Shown: positions 54,465 through 63,769 of the stretch, in pieces
How positions within the stretch are numbered: the stretch's first letter is position 1
Layout: every line of letters starts with the position of its first letter
Assembly (NCBI RefSeq): GCF_009649685.1
Contig: NZ_WJPK01000002.1
Coordinates: 1,151,793-1,215,792 of the forward strand
DNA length: 64,000 nt
Origin: Flavobacteriaceae bacterium EG-1
Lineage (GTDB): Bacteria > Bacteroidota > Bacteroidia > Flavobacteriales > Flavobacteriaceae
Reading direction: 5' to 3'
Notes under the pieces: generated by a model
What the model was told of the DNA's origin: nothing
The model's input: only the letters and a program-made list of their open reading frames with translations
Database searches by the model: none
Position numbers and translations under genes: made by a program

Positions 54465-56081
54465 TTAGTTATCTATAATAAAAGTTTCTTCTAATTCCCA
54501 ATTAGCTCTTATTTCTAAGGTATCTGGATAATAACTAACTCTTTCAGGTTGTATTTTTTTAAGAAAATCTCCTGTATCCCATACTTTATTACTATTCTTA
54601 TCAAAAATAACTCTTAAAAAATACTTTGAAGGCTCTATGTTGTTGAATTCAAGAAGCTTAGGTTTTTCTGCATAAATTTCTTGCCTAAGAGCACCTTGTT
54701 GATCTGTAAGTTGAATTACTAAGGGGTACGAAGTAGAATCGGTTTGTATTTTTAGTCTTAAATTACCATAATCGGCAGTGCTATTTGTAGTTAGATTATA
54801 ATTCAAAGTATCATTAGATTCTTCAAAGAAATCGGTTATTGCACCAGGTAGTAAATTAAGTGTATAACTTTGATTTGGCTCTTTAACAAAATCAAAATCT
54901 ATTGCATTTTCGATACTGTCTATCATAATATTAAAATTAACATTAACAGAATCTTTATCCATCATACTAAATTTAGTGCTGTCTACTTTTGAAATGGGCG
55001 TATTTAACATTATTGCAAAATCTTTATTGAAGTCTAAACTACCAGATTGATTCGGACTCAATTGTAATGAATCAGTTCCTACTTTTCGTTTTTTAACTGA
55101 AAACGTGTCAATAAGTGATAGTTTATCGTTTATAACCAGAAAAGTAATCGAATCTAATTCTGTAGGAGTAAACCAAAAATTAAGAGTGTCTTTATCTCGT
55201 AATTTTAAGTACCGATAATTTACTGAGTCTGGTAAAGCAGTCAAATGCTCAATTCTAAAATCTTCCCTTAATCCATAATAACCAAAGGCAATTTTATTTG
55301 TAGCTTCAAAACTGGGTACCTGTATGCTATAATTTTGTATTTCCTTGAATAAGGTAAGTAGGTAGGTACTATCTGTGGGTAAACTAATTGTATCTCTTGA
55401 AAAAGCTATTTTATCGGCATTTTGATCAAAAATATTGTTCTTAGCTTCATCTTTTATGGCGAATAACTTGTATTTACCTGCTTTAATATTTTTTAAAGTA
55501 AATATTACGGTACTATCTAAAGTATTAGTGATATAGTTTGGAGGTTTCTTAAAAATAGTTGAATCGTTATAGGCGGTATCAATTTCATAAAGCATTACAC
55601 TAATGAATTCTTCTGCTTTACGTTTGAAGGCGTCTTTTACAACTCCTGATAAGGTTAAGGAGTCTATATATGATCCAGTTGAAAAAACATAACTTAAAAA
55701 ACTGCTCGGATTTCCCTCATTATGATCAACAATACTTTGGCCGAAATTGAGCGTATAGGTAGTATTTTCTCTAAGTGTATCTTTAATTTTTATTTCAACA
55801 AATTTACTAGCACCTCCTTGTGGCGTAATTGTTGGGGTATATTTTAAAGGTGGTGAAACTATTAATTGATCTTGAATGTCTTTTAAAGTGATATACTCAT
55901 CAAAATAAAGTCTTATTCTTTTGGCTTTAAAAGCAGTAGACATATTTGGAGGGTCTGCCTTTATTAATATTGGAGGGTCTGTATCTTTTGGGCCACCAGT
56001 AGGACTACCGCGTCTTGCGCATTGTACCAGTGCGGCTACGATTAAAATTAGAAAAACACAACCAATAAGGCGTCTTGTCAT
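54465..56081 (-). CDS. Lipoprotein with Ig-like (Big_5) domain
   Basis: A 538-residue lipoprotein (lipobox ALVQC, Cys21) with the family start GSPTGGPKDTDPP. The Big_5/Ig-like domain covers about 35-135 (MSTAFKAKRIRLYFDEYI, TTYTLNFGQSIVDHNEGN). The rest has repeated beta-rich segments, and near the end a carboxypeptidase-regulatory-like unit (PSKYFLRVIFDKNSNKVWD). Widespread in Bacteroidota and found near comF; function unknown. The ATG is 73 bp beyond the comF stop codon on the same strand. Confidence 0.88.
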   Translation of the reverse strand: MTRRLIGCVFLILIVAALVQCARRGSPTGGPKDTDPPILIKADPPNMSTAFKAKRIRLYFDEYITLKDIQDQLIVSPPLKYTPTITPQGGASKFVEIKIKDTLRENTTYTLNFGQSIVDHNEGNPSSFLSYVFSTGSYIDSLTLSGVVKDAFKRKAEEFISVMLYEIDTAYNDSTIFKKPPNYITNTLDSTVIFTLKNIKAGKYKLFAIKDEAKNNIFDQNADKIAFSRDTISLPTDSTYLLTLFKEIQNYSIQVPSFEATNKIAFGYYGLREDFRIEHLTALPDSVNYRYLKLRDKDTLNFWFTPTELDSITFLVINDKLSLIDTFSVKKRKVGTDSLQLSPNQSGSLDFNKDFAIMLNTPISKVDSTKFSMMDKDSVNVNFNIMIDSIENAIDFDFVKEPNQSYTLNLLPGAITDFFEESNDTLNYNLTTNSTADYGNLRLKIQTDSTSYPLVIQLTDQQGALRQEIYAEKPKLLEFNNIEPSKYFLRVIFDKNSNKVWDTGDFLKKIQPERVSYYPDTLEIRANWELEETFIIDN

Positions 56082-56153
56082 GATATAAATTCAAAGCAAT
56101 TTGATAACAAAGAAACGACTAATATTAAATAAATGGAAGATTTTATCATTTGA

Positions 56154-56867
56154 TCAATTTTGTAAAAAAGGTACAACAGCCATACTTGCTACATATATCT
56201 TAATGTTTTTAGATTCTTGTAAGGCTTTAGCACATAGTTCTATAGTTGCCCCAGTTGTAATAATATCGTCTACTAATAGTACATTTTTAGCCGCTAATTC
56301 TATTGTATTGGATAATGTATAGAGCGATTTGTTTTCAAACCAGCGACCAAGTCTTCCTTTTGTTGTTTGTGTTCGTGAATTTGAAGTTTTTAATAAAATA
56401 TCATCGCGGTATTCGGCATTTAGGTGCCTTGCTATATGTTGGCCAAAGCGAGCTACTTGATTATAACCTCTTTTGCGTAATTTTTTATAATGTAAAGGAA
56501 CAGGTATTACATAGTCAATAGCATTGATAAAACCATTGGTTCGTATAGTGTTTCCGAACCATTCGCCAATAAAGTCACCTACAACTTCTTGATTTTTATA
56601 TTTTAAATGATGTAAAAGCCGCTGAACTATCCCGTTTTCAGTGAAAAAAAGAAAAGAATTTGCCTTTTTAACATTAATTCGTCCATAAAAAATACGGTCA
56701 ACGGTATTTTCTACGTTAAAAGTATAATCGGTAAGCGGTAAATCATTTCTACAAGTTGTACATATAAGGTGTTCTCCACCCAATAAATGTGTATTACATC
56801 CAAAACACACCTTTGGGACTAGGATACTGCTTATATCATTGACTATATTTGATAGTTTTGCACACAT
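56154..56867 (-). CDS. comF: ComF family phosphoribosyltransferase-like protein
   Basis: A 237-residue protein with an N-terminal zinc ribbon (Cys21, Cys24, Cys36 and Cys39 in CFGCNTHLLGGEHLICTTC) and a type I phosphoribosyltransferase domain whose PRPP loop is VLLVDDIITTGAT (Asp200, Asp201). RKRGYNQVARFGQHIA is a family marker. ComF takes part in DNA uptake in naturally competent bacteria; in Bacteroidota the role is not proven. Divergent from the coiled-coil membrane protein gene. Confidence 0.92.
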   Translation of the reverse strand: MCAKLSNIVNDISSILVPKVCFGCNTHLLGGEHLICTTCRNDLPLTDYTFNVENTVDRIFYGRINVKKANSFLFFTENGIVQRLLHHLKYKNQEVVGDFIGEWFGNTIRTNGFINAIDYVIPVPLHYKKLRKRGYNQVARFGQHIARHLNAEYRDDILLKTSNSRTQTTKGRLGRWFENKSLYTLSNTIELAAKNVLLVDDIITTGATIELCAKALQESKNIKIYVASMAVVPFLQN

Positions 56868-56901
56868 TATTTTTAAATTAATTAAAAAAGTTGCCTACTT
56901 A

Positions 56902-56909
56902 TAATTTTG
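56902..56909 (+). promoter_or_regulatory. Putative -7 box of the coiled-coil gene (leaderless layout)
   Basis: TAATTTTG ends 4 bp before the ATG at 56914. Since transcription begins about 5-7 bp after this box, the mRNA would have almost no leader. Confidence 0.5.
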
Positions 56910-56913
56910 CTGG

Positions 56914-57816
56914 ATGAACGCCCAAGATAAAAAATTCAACAATAAAATAATTTTTGCTGCCTTGATAGCTGTAATCTTAGCAATTTTAATTGCTTATTAC
57001 TACAGTTATACTCAGTCTCAAAGTGAAATTTCTTTTTTAGAGAACGAAAAGGAAATACTTGTTAAAGATTTAACATTGATGAAAGCTGACTTAGATAGAC
57101 TAGCTTCAAGAAATGAGGTTGATGAAATTGAACTTGAAAGATCTAGATATCAGATTCAACAATTACAAGATTCAGTAGGTAGATTGAACTTTACAGTTGA
57201 AAAACTACGCGAATATAAAACAGAACTAAGAAGGTTAGAGGCACAGAATGATAGTCTTAAACTCAAAAATAACTTTCTTAAGTACAACAGTTCTTTGTTA
57301 GCCGATAAGTATGAGAATAGTCAGAAGGAGATTGCTGCACTGCAAGAGGCTAGAAATCAGTTGACTAAAGCAGAATCTCTTCAGCGCCAAAAACAGAAAG
57401 AGCTCAATGAAGAGTTAAAGAAAAAGAAATACTTAGAATTAGATAACGAACAAACAGAAGGAGCAGGCTTACGTTTAAGAGACGAAAGCGCAATTATTAC
57501 TACCAAGGCATCTATAGTTGAAAAGCTTAGGGGTTGTTTTACAATTTCTGCAGATACTGAAGCCAAAAGACAAGAAAAAATTCTATACTTTCAATTTTTA
57601 GACCCTAATATGCGAATTGTTGAAGATAATGCTAATACAATTACCGTAAATGGTAATGTTTACAGCAAACGAGTACAGCTTTTATATAGTGGTGAGGAAA
57701 TGAGAGTTTGTGACTTTATTACACTTCCAAAAGGATCATTAGAAGGAGGTATTTATACTTTAAATGTTTTCGAAAATGATAAACTTCTCTCTACAACTGA
57801 ATTTCGTTTAAAATAA
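56914..57816 (+). CDS. Single-pass membrane protein with long coiled coil
   Basis: A 300-residue protein. A transmembrane helix lies at about 11-30 (IIFAALIAVILAILIAYYY), followed by an extended coiled coil at 38-175 rich in Glu, Lys and Leu, then a compact C-terminal domain (about 185-300; LRGCFTISADTEAKRQEKILYFQF and terminal TEFRLK). The N-terminus faces the cytosol, so the coiled coil probably reaches into the periplasm. No recognised family function. Divergent from comF; 37 bp upstream of glyS, which has its own box. Confidence 0.75.
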   Translation: MNAQDKKFNNKIIFAALIAVILAILIAYYYSYTQSQSEISFLENEKEILVKDLTLMKADLDRLASRNEVDEIELERSRYQIQQLQDSVGRLNFTVEKLREYKTELRRLEAQNDSLKLKNNFLKYNSSLLADKYENSQKEIAALQEARNQLTKAESLQRQKQKELNEELKKKKYLELDNEQTEGAGLRLRDESAIITTKASIVEKLRGCFTISADTEAKRQEKILYFQFLDPNMRIVEDNANTITVNGNVYSKRVQLLYSGEEMRVCDFITLPKGSLEGGIYTLNVFENDKLLSTTEFRLK

Positions 57817-57841
57817 TTTATTTCCTTAGATTGTAAAATTC

Positions 57842-57849
57842 TATTTTTG
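57842..57849 (+). promoter_or_regulatory. Putative glyS -7 box (leaderless layout)
   Basis: TATTTTTG ends 4 bp before the glyS ATG at 57854, the same spacing as in the preceding gene. Confidence 0.5.
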
Positions 57850-57853
57850 TCGA

Positions 57854-59398
57854 ATGGCAAAACAAGAAGACGATTTTAAAAAAGTAATTTCACACGCAAA
57901 AGAGTACGGATATGTATTTCAATCAAGTGAAATTTATGATGGTTTAAGTGCTGTATATGACTATGCGCAAAATGGTGCTGAATTAAAGAAAAATATACGG
58001 GAGTATTGGTGGAAAGCTATGGTGCAGCTTAATGATAATATTGTTGGAATTGATTCAGCAATATTTATGCATCCTACTATTTGGAAGGCTTCTGGCCACG
58101 TTGATGCTTTTAATGATCCTCTTATTGATAATAAAGATTCTAAGAAAAGATATAGAGCTGATGTTTTAGTTGAAGATCATGTAGCTAAAATTGAAAGTAA
58201 AATTGAAAGAGATGTTAAAAAAGCAGCTAAACGTTTTGGTGATAAATTTGACAAAGATCAATTTTTAGCAACAAACCCTCGTGTAGTTGAATACCAAGAG
58301 CAAGCTACTTCTATTTTAAAAAGATTAGGGAAATCTTTAGAAAATGAAGATTTAGCCGATGTAAAAAAACTTATAGAAGAGCTTGAAATTGCCTGCCCAA
58401 TGTCTGGGTCTAAAAATTGGACAGATGTAAAACAATTCAATTTAATGTTCGGTACAAAACTTGGTGCTTCAGCTGAAAGTGCAATGGATTTGTACTTAAG
58501 ACCTGAAACTGCCCAAGGTATTTTTGTTAACTTTTTAAATGTCCAAAAAACCGGGCGTATGAAGATTCCGTTTGGAATTGCCCAAACAGGAAAGGCTTTT
58601 AGAAATGAAATTGTTGCAAGACAATTTATTTTTAGAATGCGTGAGTTTGAACAAATGGAAATGCAATTTTTCATTAAGCCTGGTACCCAGCAAGAATGGT
58701 ATGAAAAATGGAAAGAAAATCGTATGAAATGGCACCTTTCTTTAAACATGGGTGAGGAGAATTATCGTTTTCATGACCATGAGAAATTAGCACATTATGC
58801 TGATGCTGCTTCTGATATAGAGTTTCGTTTTCCATTTGGCTTTAAAGAATTGGAAGGAATTCATTCTCGTACTGATTTCGATTTATCGCAACATGAAAAG
58901 TTCTCTAGTAAAAAACTGCAATATTTTGACCCTGAGACTCGCGAGAGTTATGTGCCATATGTTTTAGAAACTTCAATTGGTTTAGATAGAATGTTTTTGG
59001 CTGTCTTTTCAAACTCACTAATAGAAGAAGAACTAGAAAATGGCTCTACAAGAACTGTTTTAAAGCTTCCAGCTGTTTTAGCACCAACAAAGGCAGCTGT
59101 TTTTCCATTGGTAAAAAAAGATGGGTTACCAGAACTTGCTAAGGATATTATAGAAGATCTTAAATGGGATTTTAATGTTCTATATGATGAAAAAGATGCG
59201 GTAGGGCGTCGATATAGAAGACAAGATGCTAATGGTACGCCATTTTGTATTACAGTTGATCATCAATCATTAGAGGATAAAACCGTAACAATACGTCATC
59301 GTGACTCAATGGAACAAGAGCGTGTTAAAATATCTGATTTAAAGCAGATTATTCATACTGCCGTAGATATGAAGTCTTGGTTGTTGAAAATGGGTTAA
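57854..59398 (+). CDS. glyS: Glycyl-tRNA synthetase (homodimeric alpha2 type)
   Basis: A 514-residue class II synthetase charging tRNA-Gly. Motif 2 region RPETAQGIFVNFLN (about 216-229) and FRNEIVARQFIFRMREFEQMEM (about 255; in part) are diagnostic of alpha2 GlyRS, as is motif 3 ETSIGLDRMFLAVF (near 373-386). The C-terminal anticodon-binding domain contains VGRRYRRQDANGTPF. This single-chain enzyme differs from the enterobacterial alpha/beta GlyRS. It ends 6 bp before the stop of the convergent TonB receptor gene. Confidence 0.96.
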   Translation: MAKQEDDFKKVISHAKEYGYVFQSSEIYDGLSAVYDYAQNGAELKKNIREYWWKAMVQLNDNIVGIDSAIFMHPTIWKASGHVDAFNDPLIDNKDSKKRYRADVLVEDHVAKIESKIERDVKKAAKRFGDKFDKDQFLATNPRVVEYQEQATSILKRLGKSLENEDLADVKKLIEELEIACPMSGSKNWTDVKQFNLMFGTKLGASAESAMDLYLRPETAQGIFVNFLNVQKTGRMKIPFGIAQTGKAFRNEIVARQFIFRMREFEQMEMQFFIKPGTQQEWYEKWKENRMKWHLSLNMGEENYRFHDHEKLAHYADAASDIEFRFPFGFKELEGIHSRTDFDLSQHEKFSSKKLQYFDPETRESYVPYVLETSIGLDRMFLAVFSNSLIEEELENGSTRTVLKLPAVLAPTKAAVFPLVKKDGLPELAKDIIEDLKWDFNVLYDEKDAVGRRYRRQDANGTPFCITVDHQSLEDKTVTIRHRDSMEQERVKISDLKQIIHTAVDMKSWLLKMG

Positions 59399-59404
59399 TT
59401 AAAC

Positions 59405-61480
59405 TTAAAGTCGATAGCCTAAACGTAGACCTGAATAATAATTTATACCATTTCCGGGATAAAAGTAACGTGGTTCACTACCGCCAAAACCTTGAGTGTT
59501 AATTAATACGGATTGAGCGTATACTTTATCAAAAAGGTTGTTTACACCAAAGTCTATCCCTAATGTGAAATTAGAGGTCATTCTTTTTTGGAAACCAATT
59601 TTAGTATGCACAATACCGTAAGAATCGCTTGAAAGTGAGTTGGCATCTGTTAAGGGTATAGAACCTACATATTGGTATGTAGTATTCCAGTAGAAATTGT
59701 TGAAGAACTGAGTTTGTAGACCAGATGTAACACTGTTTTTTGGAACTCCCGTTAAAGGATTACCTGAATAATCTTCACCTTCATCAATAAATTCTATAAA
59801 CTTATGATTATTATAAGTATAATTTATGAAAGGTGTTATGTACACTTTAGCCCCAAGATTTAAATGATAACTTAAAGATAGTTCAACGCCTTTATGCCTT
59901 GTTTTTCCCGCATTTTTGCCAATATATTGGTCATCATTAACTCTTTCTGCAACCAGTAAATTGGTGATATTCATTTGATATAAAGCAATGTTTAATGATA
60001 GCTTTTTATCAAAAAAATGTAATTGTGATCCAATTTCATAATTGATGCCAGTTTCTTGAGAAATATCGGGGTTAATTACTCCTTCAGGGGTTAATGTTTC
60101 TTCCAAACTAGGATTAGAAAAACCTCTGCTTACATTGGCGTATAAGCTTTTGTCTTTTGTAAAAGAATAGTTTAAATCTAGACTTGGAAGTACGATGGCT
60201 CTAAAACTTCGTTTTGCACTTTTATTATTGGTGCCAGTATTAAACTGATCTCGATAATCGTAATTTGTTTTATTGATATTTAAACCCAATTGTGCAGAAA
60301 AAGCTTCAGTAAAAGGAACTAATATGGTGCCAAATCCATTAAATTGCCTTCTATATTCTTTATTTTCCGAATATTGTTCTCCTTGTAAACTACCATTCCC
60401 ATTATTTTCTTGGTATAAATTTTCAAACTGATTCCAATTATATTCATCCTTGAGCAATTCACCGCCAAAGGTGTATTCAGCTGAAATATCGGATATATTT
60501 AATTTGCCGTTGAAGCGAGTTCTAAGTCCATAGCCATTTGTGAATTCATCCAGAATACCAAAAGGGGCAGGTTCGTAGTGATCTAAATAATTATAAAAAA
60601 TACTGGTGGAGTTTTTTAAATTATTCCCAAATTTATGTTCGTAATTAAGCCCTATTAGTGTATAATTATTAGCTTCAAACCCTTGTGAAACACGCCATGT
60701 AAAAGTTACTTGTTTTGGGTTTTCAGCGAATGCAGTTGCGCCTAGAGAGCTTGGTATTTGAGCAGAATAATCAATATGATTTATTAATAAACTTATTTTA
60801 TTATTCTTATTTAACAAATAAGAAGTGTTTAAAAGCAGCCCATCTCGTTCAAAATTGTTGTTGTCACGATATCCTTCGGTTTCTGTATGGCCATATTGCA
60901 AACCAATACGGAGTTTACCATCAAAATGATTGAATGACAAATTGTTTTTAATTAAACCAAAAGAACCAACTGTAAAATTGTTAAATAGACTTGTAGATTT
61001 TCCAATTGCCTTTTTAGGATTCAAAATAATTGCTCCACCTAAGTTACTTCCGAATTCTGTACCCTTAGGTCCTTTTACCACTTCAATTTGACTCAGATTT
61101 TCAACATCATAAGCTTCAATTTCTGATGAACCTGAACCATTGGTAATTGGAATGTCATTGTAATACATTCGTAATTTATTTGTTCCAAAGAGGGTTCTTG
61201 AACCAATTCCACGTATTGTAATTCTATTCGTGTTTAATGCCCCCGAATGAACATACACACCTGATATTTGATTTATGGCCGACACCATATCAATTGGACT
61301 GTAATTTTGAAAAATTTTAGCGCCTACTATATCTGAATGCGTTATTCCAGTTGTATTTTTTGTTTTTAAAGCGTCTAAAAGAATTACCTCGTCAAGTTGT
61401 GTAATGCTGTCTTTTTCGGTAATGTCTTGTGCTTGAGTAATTTGTAAGCCTAGGAGGAATAGGAAGAAAATGCGTTTCAT
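59405..61480 (-). CDS. FecA-like TonB-dependent receptor
   Basis: A 691-residue outer-membrane receptor lacking a carboxypeptidase-like domain. Signal peptide 1-17 (ending LQITQAQ); a TonB-box-like LDEVILLDA at about 28-36; plug with ISGVYVHSGALNTNRITIRG and EVVKGPKGTEFGSNLGGAI; barrel ending LRLGYRL. This layout resembles ferric citrate or siderophore receptors. It is preceded on the same strand, by 30 bp, by a small barrel protein gene. Confidence 0.92.
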   Translation of the reverse strand: MKRIFFLFLLGLQITQAQDITEKDSITQLDEVILLDALKTKNTTGITHSDIVGAKIFQNYSPIDMVSAINQISGVYVHSGALNTNRITIRGIGSRTLFGTNKLRMYYNDIPITNGSGSSEIEAYDVENLSQIEVVKGPKGTEFGSNLGGAIILNPKKAIGKSTSLFNNFTVGSFGLIKNNLSFNHFDGKLRIGLQYGHTETEGYRDNNNFERDGLLLNTSYLLNKNNKISLLINHIDYSAQIPSSLGATAFAENPKQVTFTWRVSQGFEANNYTLIGLNYEHKFGNNLKNSTSIFYNYLDHYEPAPFGILDEFTNGYGLRTRFNGKLNISDISAEYTFGGELLKDEYNWNQFENLYQENNGNGSLQGEQYSENKEYRRQFNGFGTILVPFTEAFSAQLGLNINKTNYDYRDQFNTGTNNKSAKRSFRAIVLPSLDLNYSFTKDKSLYANVSRGFSNPSLEETLTPEGVINPDISQETGINYEIGSQLHFFDKKLSLNIALYQMNITNLLVAERVNDDQYIGKNAGKTRHKGVELSLSYHLNLGAKVYITPFINYTYNNHKFIEFIDEGEDYSGNPLTGVPKNSVTSGLQTQFFNNFYWNTTYQYVGSIPLTDANSLSSDSYGIVHTKIGFQKRMTSNFTLGIDFGVNNLFDKVYAQSVLINTQGFGGSEPRYFYPGNGINYYSGLRLGYRL

Positions 61481-61510
61481 GTAAATTTTCGTGAAACGTA
61501 AAAATAAAAC

Positions 61511-62026
61511 TTAAAATCTAAATCCAAGCGACAATCCAGCTCGATATATAAAGTTATTTTGAAATTCTTCAATGTTAATATTTCTGCCGAGACCTGCGGT
61601 AATTTCTAAAGTTAATTTTTGACCAAAAGTGGACCATTTCCGACCTAATCCAAGTCCGATAGCTGTGGTAGAATATTTATTGCTTCTGGTGTCAAAATTA
61701 TTGTCAATTTCTATGTCACCTGTATAATACAAGGCGAAAGCCTCAGCAAAGACCCCACTTTTAGGGTTGTAGCCAAAATATGCTCTTAAGTTAGGACCTA
61801 TACCAAAATTACCAGTATTTTTATGTGCATCACCATTAAAATATATTGTTCCACCAATGCTCGTATCTGGTGTAAAATAATATTCATAGGAACTTTCTAT
61901 TGCAGATGTAGCTAAAAATCGACCCATATTAAAACGGAGTTCATGGTTATTGTAAGAATCACGAAATCCCTGAGCATTTACTAACATAGTGCTAGAAATG
62001 AATAAAAATAATAACTTCCTTCTCAT
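61511..62026 (-). CDS. Small outer-membrane beta-barrel protein
   Basis: A 171-residue exported protein with a signal peptide (MRRKLLFLFISSTMLVNAQ) and alternating hydrophobic residues that fit an eight-stranded barrel (RAYFGYNPKSGVFAEAFALYYTG and GRKWSTFGQKLTLEITAGLG, in part), ending with aromatic GFRF. Similar to DUF3575-like proteins. It sits 30 bp upstream of the FecA-like receptor gene on the same strand and may be coexpressed with it. Specific role unknown. Confidence 0.78.
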   Translation of the reverse strand: MRRKLLFLFISSTMLVNAQGFRDSYNNHELRFNMGRFLATSAIESSYEYYFTPDTSIGGTIYFNGDAHKNTGNFGIGPNLRAYFGYNPKSGVFAEAFALYYTGDIEIDNNFDTRSNKYSTTAIGLGLGRKWSTFGQKLTLEITAGLGRNINIEEFQNNFIYRAGLSLGFRF

Positions 62027-62121
62027 ATTAATGTAGCTTTAGAAGCTATCTAAATCAATTTGCGTTCCAAACTTTTTTAATCCTTGAAACATTCTTTATT
62101 TTCGAATTAAATTAGAAATCG

Positions 62122-62895
62122 ATGAAAATAGTATCATACAATGTAAATGGAATTCGTGCTGCTTTAAAAAAAGGGTTTATTGAATGGCTTGAATCGGTAA
62201 ACCCAGATGTAGTTTGCCTACAAGAAATTAAGGCTCAAGAAGACCAGCTTGACTTATCACTCTTTGAAGCTGCCGGCTACACATATAATTATTGGTATAG
62301 TGCTCAAAAAAAAGGGTATAGCGGTGTAGCAATTTTATCTAAATCCGAGCCAGACCACATAGAATATGGTACGGGAATAGAAACCATGGATTTTGAGGGA
62401 CGAAATTTAAGGGCTGATTTTGGAGACATTTCAATTATGAGTATGTATTTGCCATCAGGAACTAATTCGGCACGATTAGATTTTAAGCTGAATTATATGG
62501 ATGAAATTCAGGATTATATTAATCAATTGCGAAAGGAGAAACCAAACTTAATTGTACTCGGGGACTATAATATATGTCACGAAGCAATTGATATACACAA
62601 CCCTGTTGGATTAAAAAATGTTTCAGGTTTTTTGCCAGTAGAACGTGAATGGATTGGAAATTTTATTAAAAGTGGATTTATTGATAGTTTTAGACATTTT
62701 AATGATGAGCCAGATAATTATACTTGGTGGAGTTATAGAGCTAACGCAAGAAATAATAATAAAGGTTGGCGATTGGATTATGGCATGGTATCTAAACCAC
62801 TTGAAAGCCGTTTGAAAAGATCGGTAATTTTATCGGAAGCTAAACATAGTGATCATTGCCCAATTTTAGTAGAAATTGATAATGAACAAATGTAA
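62122..62895 (+). CDS. xth: Exodeoxyribonuclease III
   Basis: A 257-residue cytosolic AP endonuclease and 3'-5' exonuclease of base excision repair. EEP-fold catalytic residues are present: Asn7 (YNVNGIRAALKKG), Glu36-region (VCLQEIKAQ), Tyr/Asp in MSMYLPSG, Asp and Asn in LGDYNICHEAIDIHNP, and the C-terminal HSDHCPI. No signal peptide, in contrast with the secreted EEP protein at 42612-43652. It is a lone gene with a long palindromic terminator. Confidence 0.95.
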   Translation: MKIVSYNVNGIRAALKKGFIEWLESVNPDVVCLQEIKAQEDQLDLSLFEAAGYTYNYWYSAQKKGYSGVAILSKSEPDHIEYGTGIETMDFEGRNLRADFGDISIMSMYLPSGTNSARLDFKLNYMDEIQDYINQLRKEKPNLIVLGDYNICHEAIDIHNPVGLKNVSGFLPVEREWIGNFIKSGFIDSFRHFNDEPDNYTWWSYRANARNNNKGWRLDYGMVSKPLESRLKRSVILSEAKHSDHCPILVEIDNEQM

Positions 62896-62900
62896 ACTTG

Positions 62901-62937
62901 AAAATAAAGCCATAACAATTTGTTATGGCTTTATTTT
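62901..62937. terminator. Bidirectional terminator after xth
   Basis: A 37-bp perfect inverted repeat, AAAATAAAGCCATAACAA on the left with its complement TTGTTATGGCTTTATTTT on the right around one base, including A and T tracts. It overlaps the stop of the convergent lipoprotein gene. Confidence 0.85.
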
Positions 62938-63650
62938 TAATTAAAGGTTGTTCTTCCCGTACCTACATTGCCGGTATTATAGTAATCCCAGCCAGTTGAT
63001 GTATTATTATCTAACCAAATTTCAGGGTTTGAAATTGCTCGAGTATTACCTGTTGCACTTGAAAATTGGTCCCAAGAATAGACTCGTGTGTCAAAATATT
63101 TAACATGCCATCCATCGGTGCCTCTAAGTGCTAATGTTGCACTTTTAGCTTCTAACCAATTTATTGATGAAACATGAGTTCTGAAATGATAGAAATCCCA
63201 AGCTCCATTTTCACGATCGTTTCCTTCATTGTTTAATCGTGTCCATGGTAAATTTAGATTTCCTTTGTCAGTCACAAAATTGAATCTTGCCCAAACGCTA
63301 CCATCAGTTTGACTGTGATTATAATTACTTGTTCTTGTCTGAACATCAAAATAAAAATAAGAAGCAGATTTATTCGCATTGCCATTTTCTTTTTCAAATT
63401 TGGTAATTGCTTCATTAAATTTTGATGTAGCTTCCTCTTTGCTTAGTGAAGAATTGTATTGTCTATGTAATAAGGGTATTAGAAACTCTTGAGTGTTATT
63501 AAGTTCTGAATCATTATTTCCGGTTTTACTTGTAAAGCCTTCTTCTAAAGAATCGTCAATATTTATCTTATTTTCTTCTTTCTGACATGAGGTCATCAAC
63601 AAGACCATAATTAATAGATTACTCGTAATAAATTTTATAATAGTTTTCAT
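62937..63650 (-). CDS. Lipoprotein of unknown function
   Basis: A 237-residue lipoprotein (lipobox MVLLMTSC, Cys22). Residues 25-105 are charged and partly helical (LSKEEATSKFNEAITKFEKENG); from about 100 the chain is beta-rich with many Trp and Tyr (SVWARFNFVTDKGNLNLPW and TGWDYYNTGNVGTG), a pattern that resembles PLAT/LH2-like or jelly-roll domains. No named family is recognised. An 18-bp palindrome lies about 50 bp upstream of the start. Confidence 0.75.
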   Translation of the reverse strand: MKTIIKFITSNLLIMVLLMTSCQKEENKINIDDSLEEGFTSKTGNNDSELNNTQEFLIPLLHRQYNSSLSKEEATSKFNEAITKFEKENGNANKSASYFYFDVQTRTSNYNHSQTDGSVWARFNFVTDKGNLNLPWTRLNNEGNDRENGAWDFYHFRTHVSSINWLEAKSATLALRGTDGWHVKYFDTRVYSWDQFSSATGNTRAISNPEIWLDNNTSTGWDYYNTGNVGTGRTTFN

Positions 63651-63698
63651 AATTAAAAGCTTTTAAGATTAATATGCTTCTATTTATGAAATAGGATA

Positions 63699-63716
63699 TT
63701 AAAGGTTAACCTTTAA
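63699..63716. promoter_or_regulatory. 18-bp palindrome upstream of the unknown lipoprotein
   Basis: TTAAAGGTTAACCTTTAA is a perfect palindrome. It has no adjacent T tract and lies 49-66 bp before a start codon, so it looks more like a dimeric regulator site than a terminator. Confidence 0.35.
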
Positions 63717-63741
63717 AGGGTATATATTAAGGACCAAATAG

Positions 63742-63767
63742 AAAAGGCGCCAATTGGCGCCTTTTTT
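63742..63767. terminator. Terminator after the T9SS cargo gene
   Basis: AAAAGGCGCC-AATT-GGCGCCTTTT is a perfect 24-bp palindrome with A and T tracts. On the minus strand it directly follows the stop codon of the partial gene at the right edge. Confidence 0.85.
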
Positions 63768-63769
63768 AT

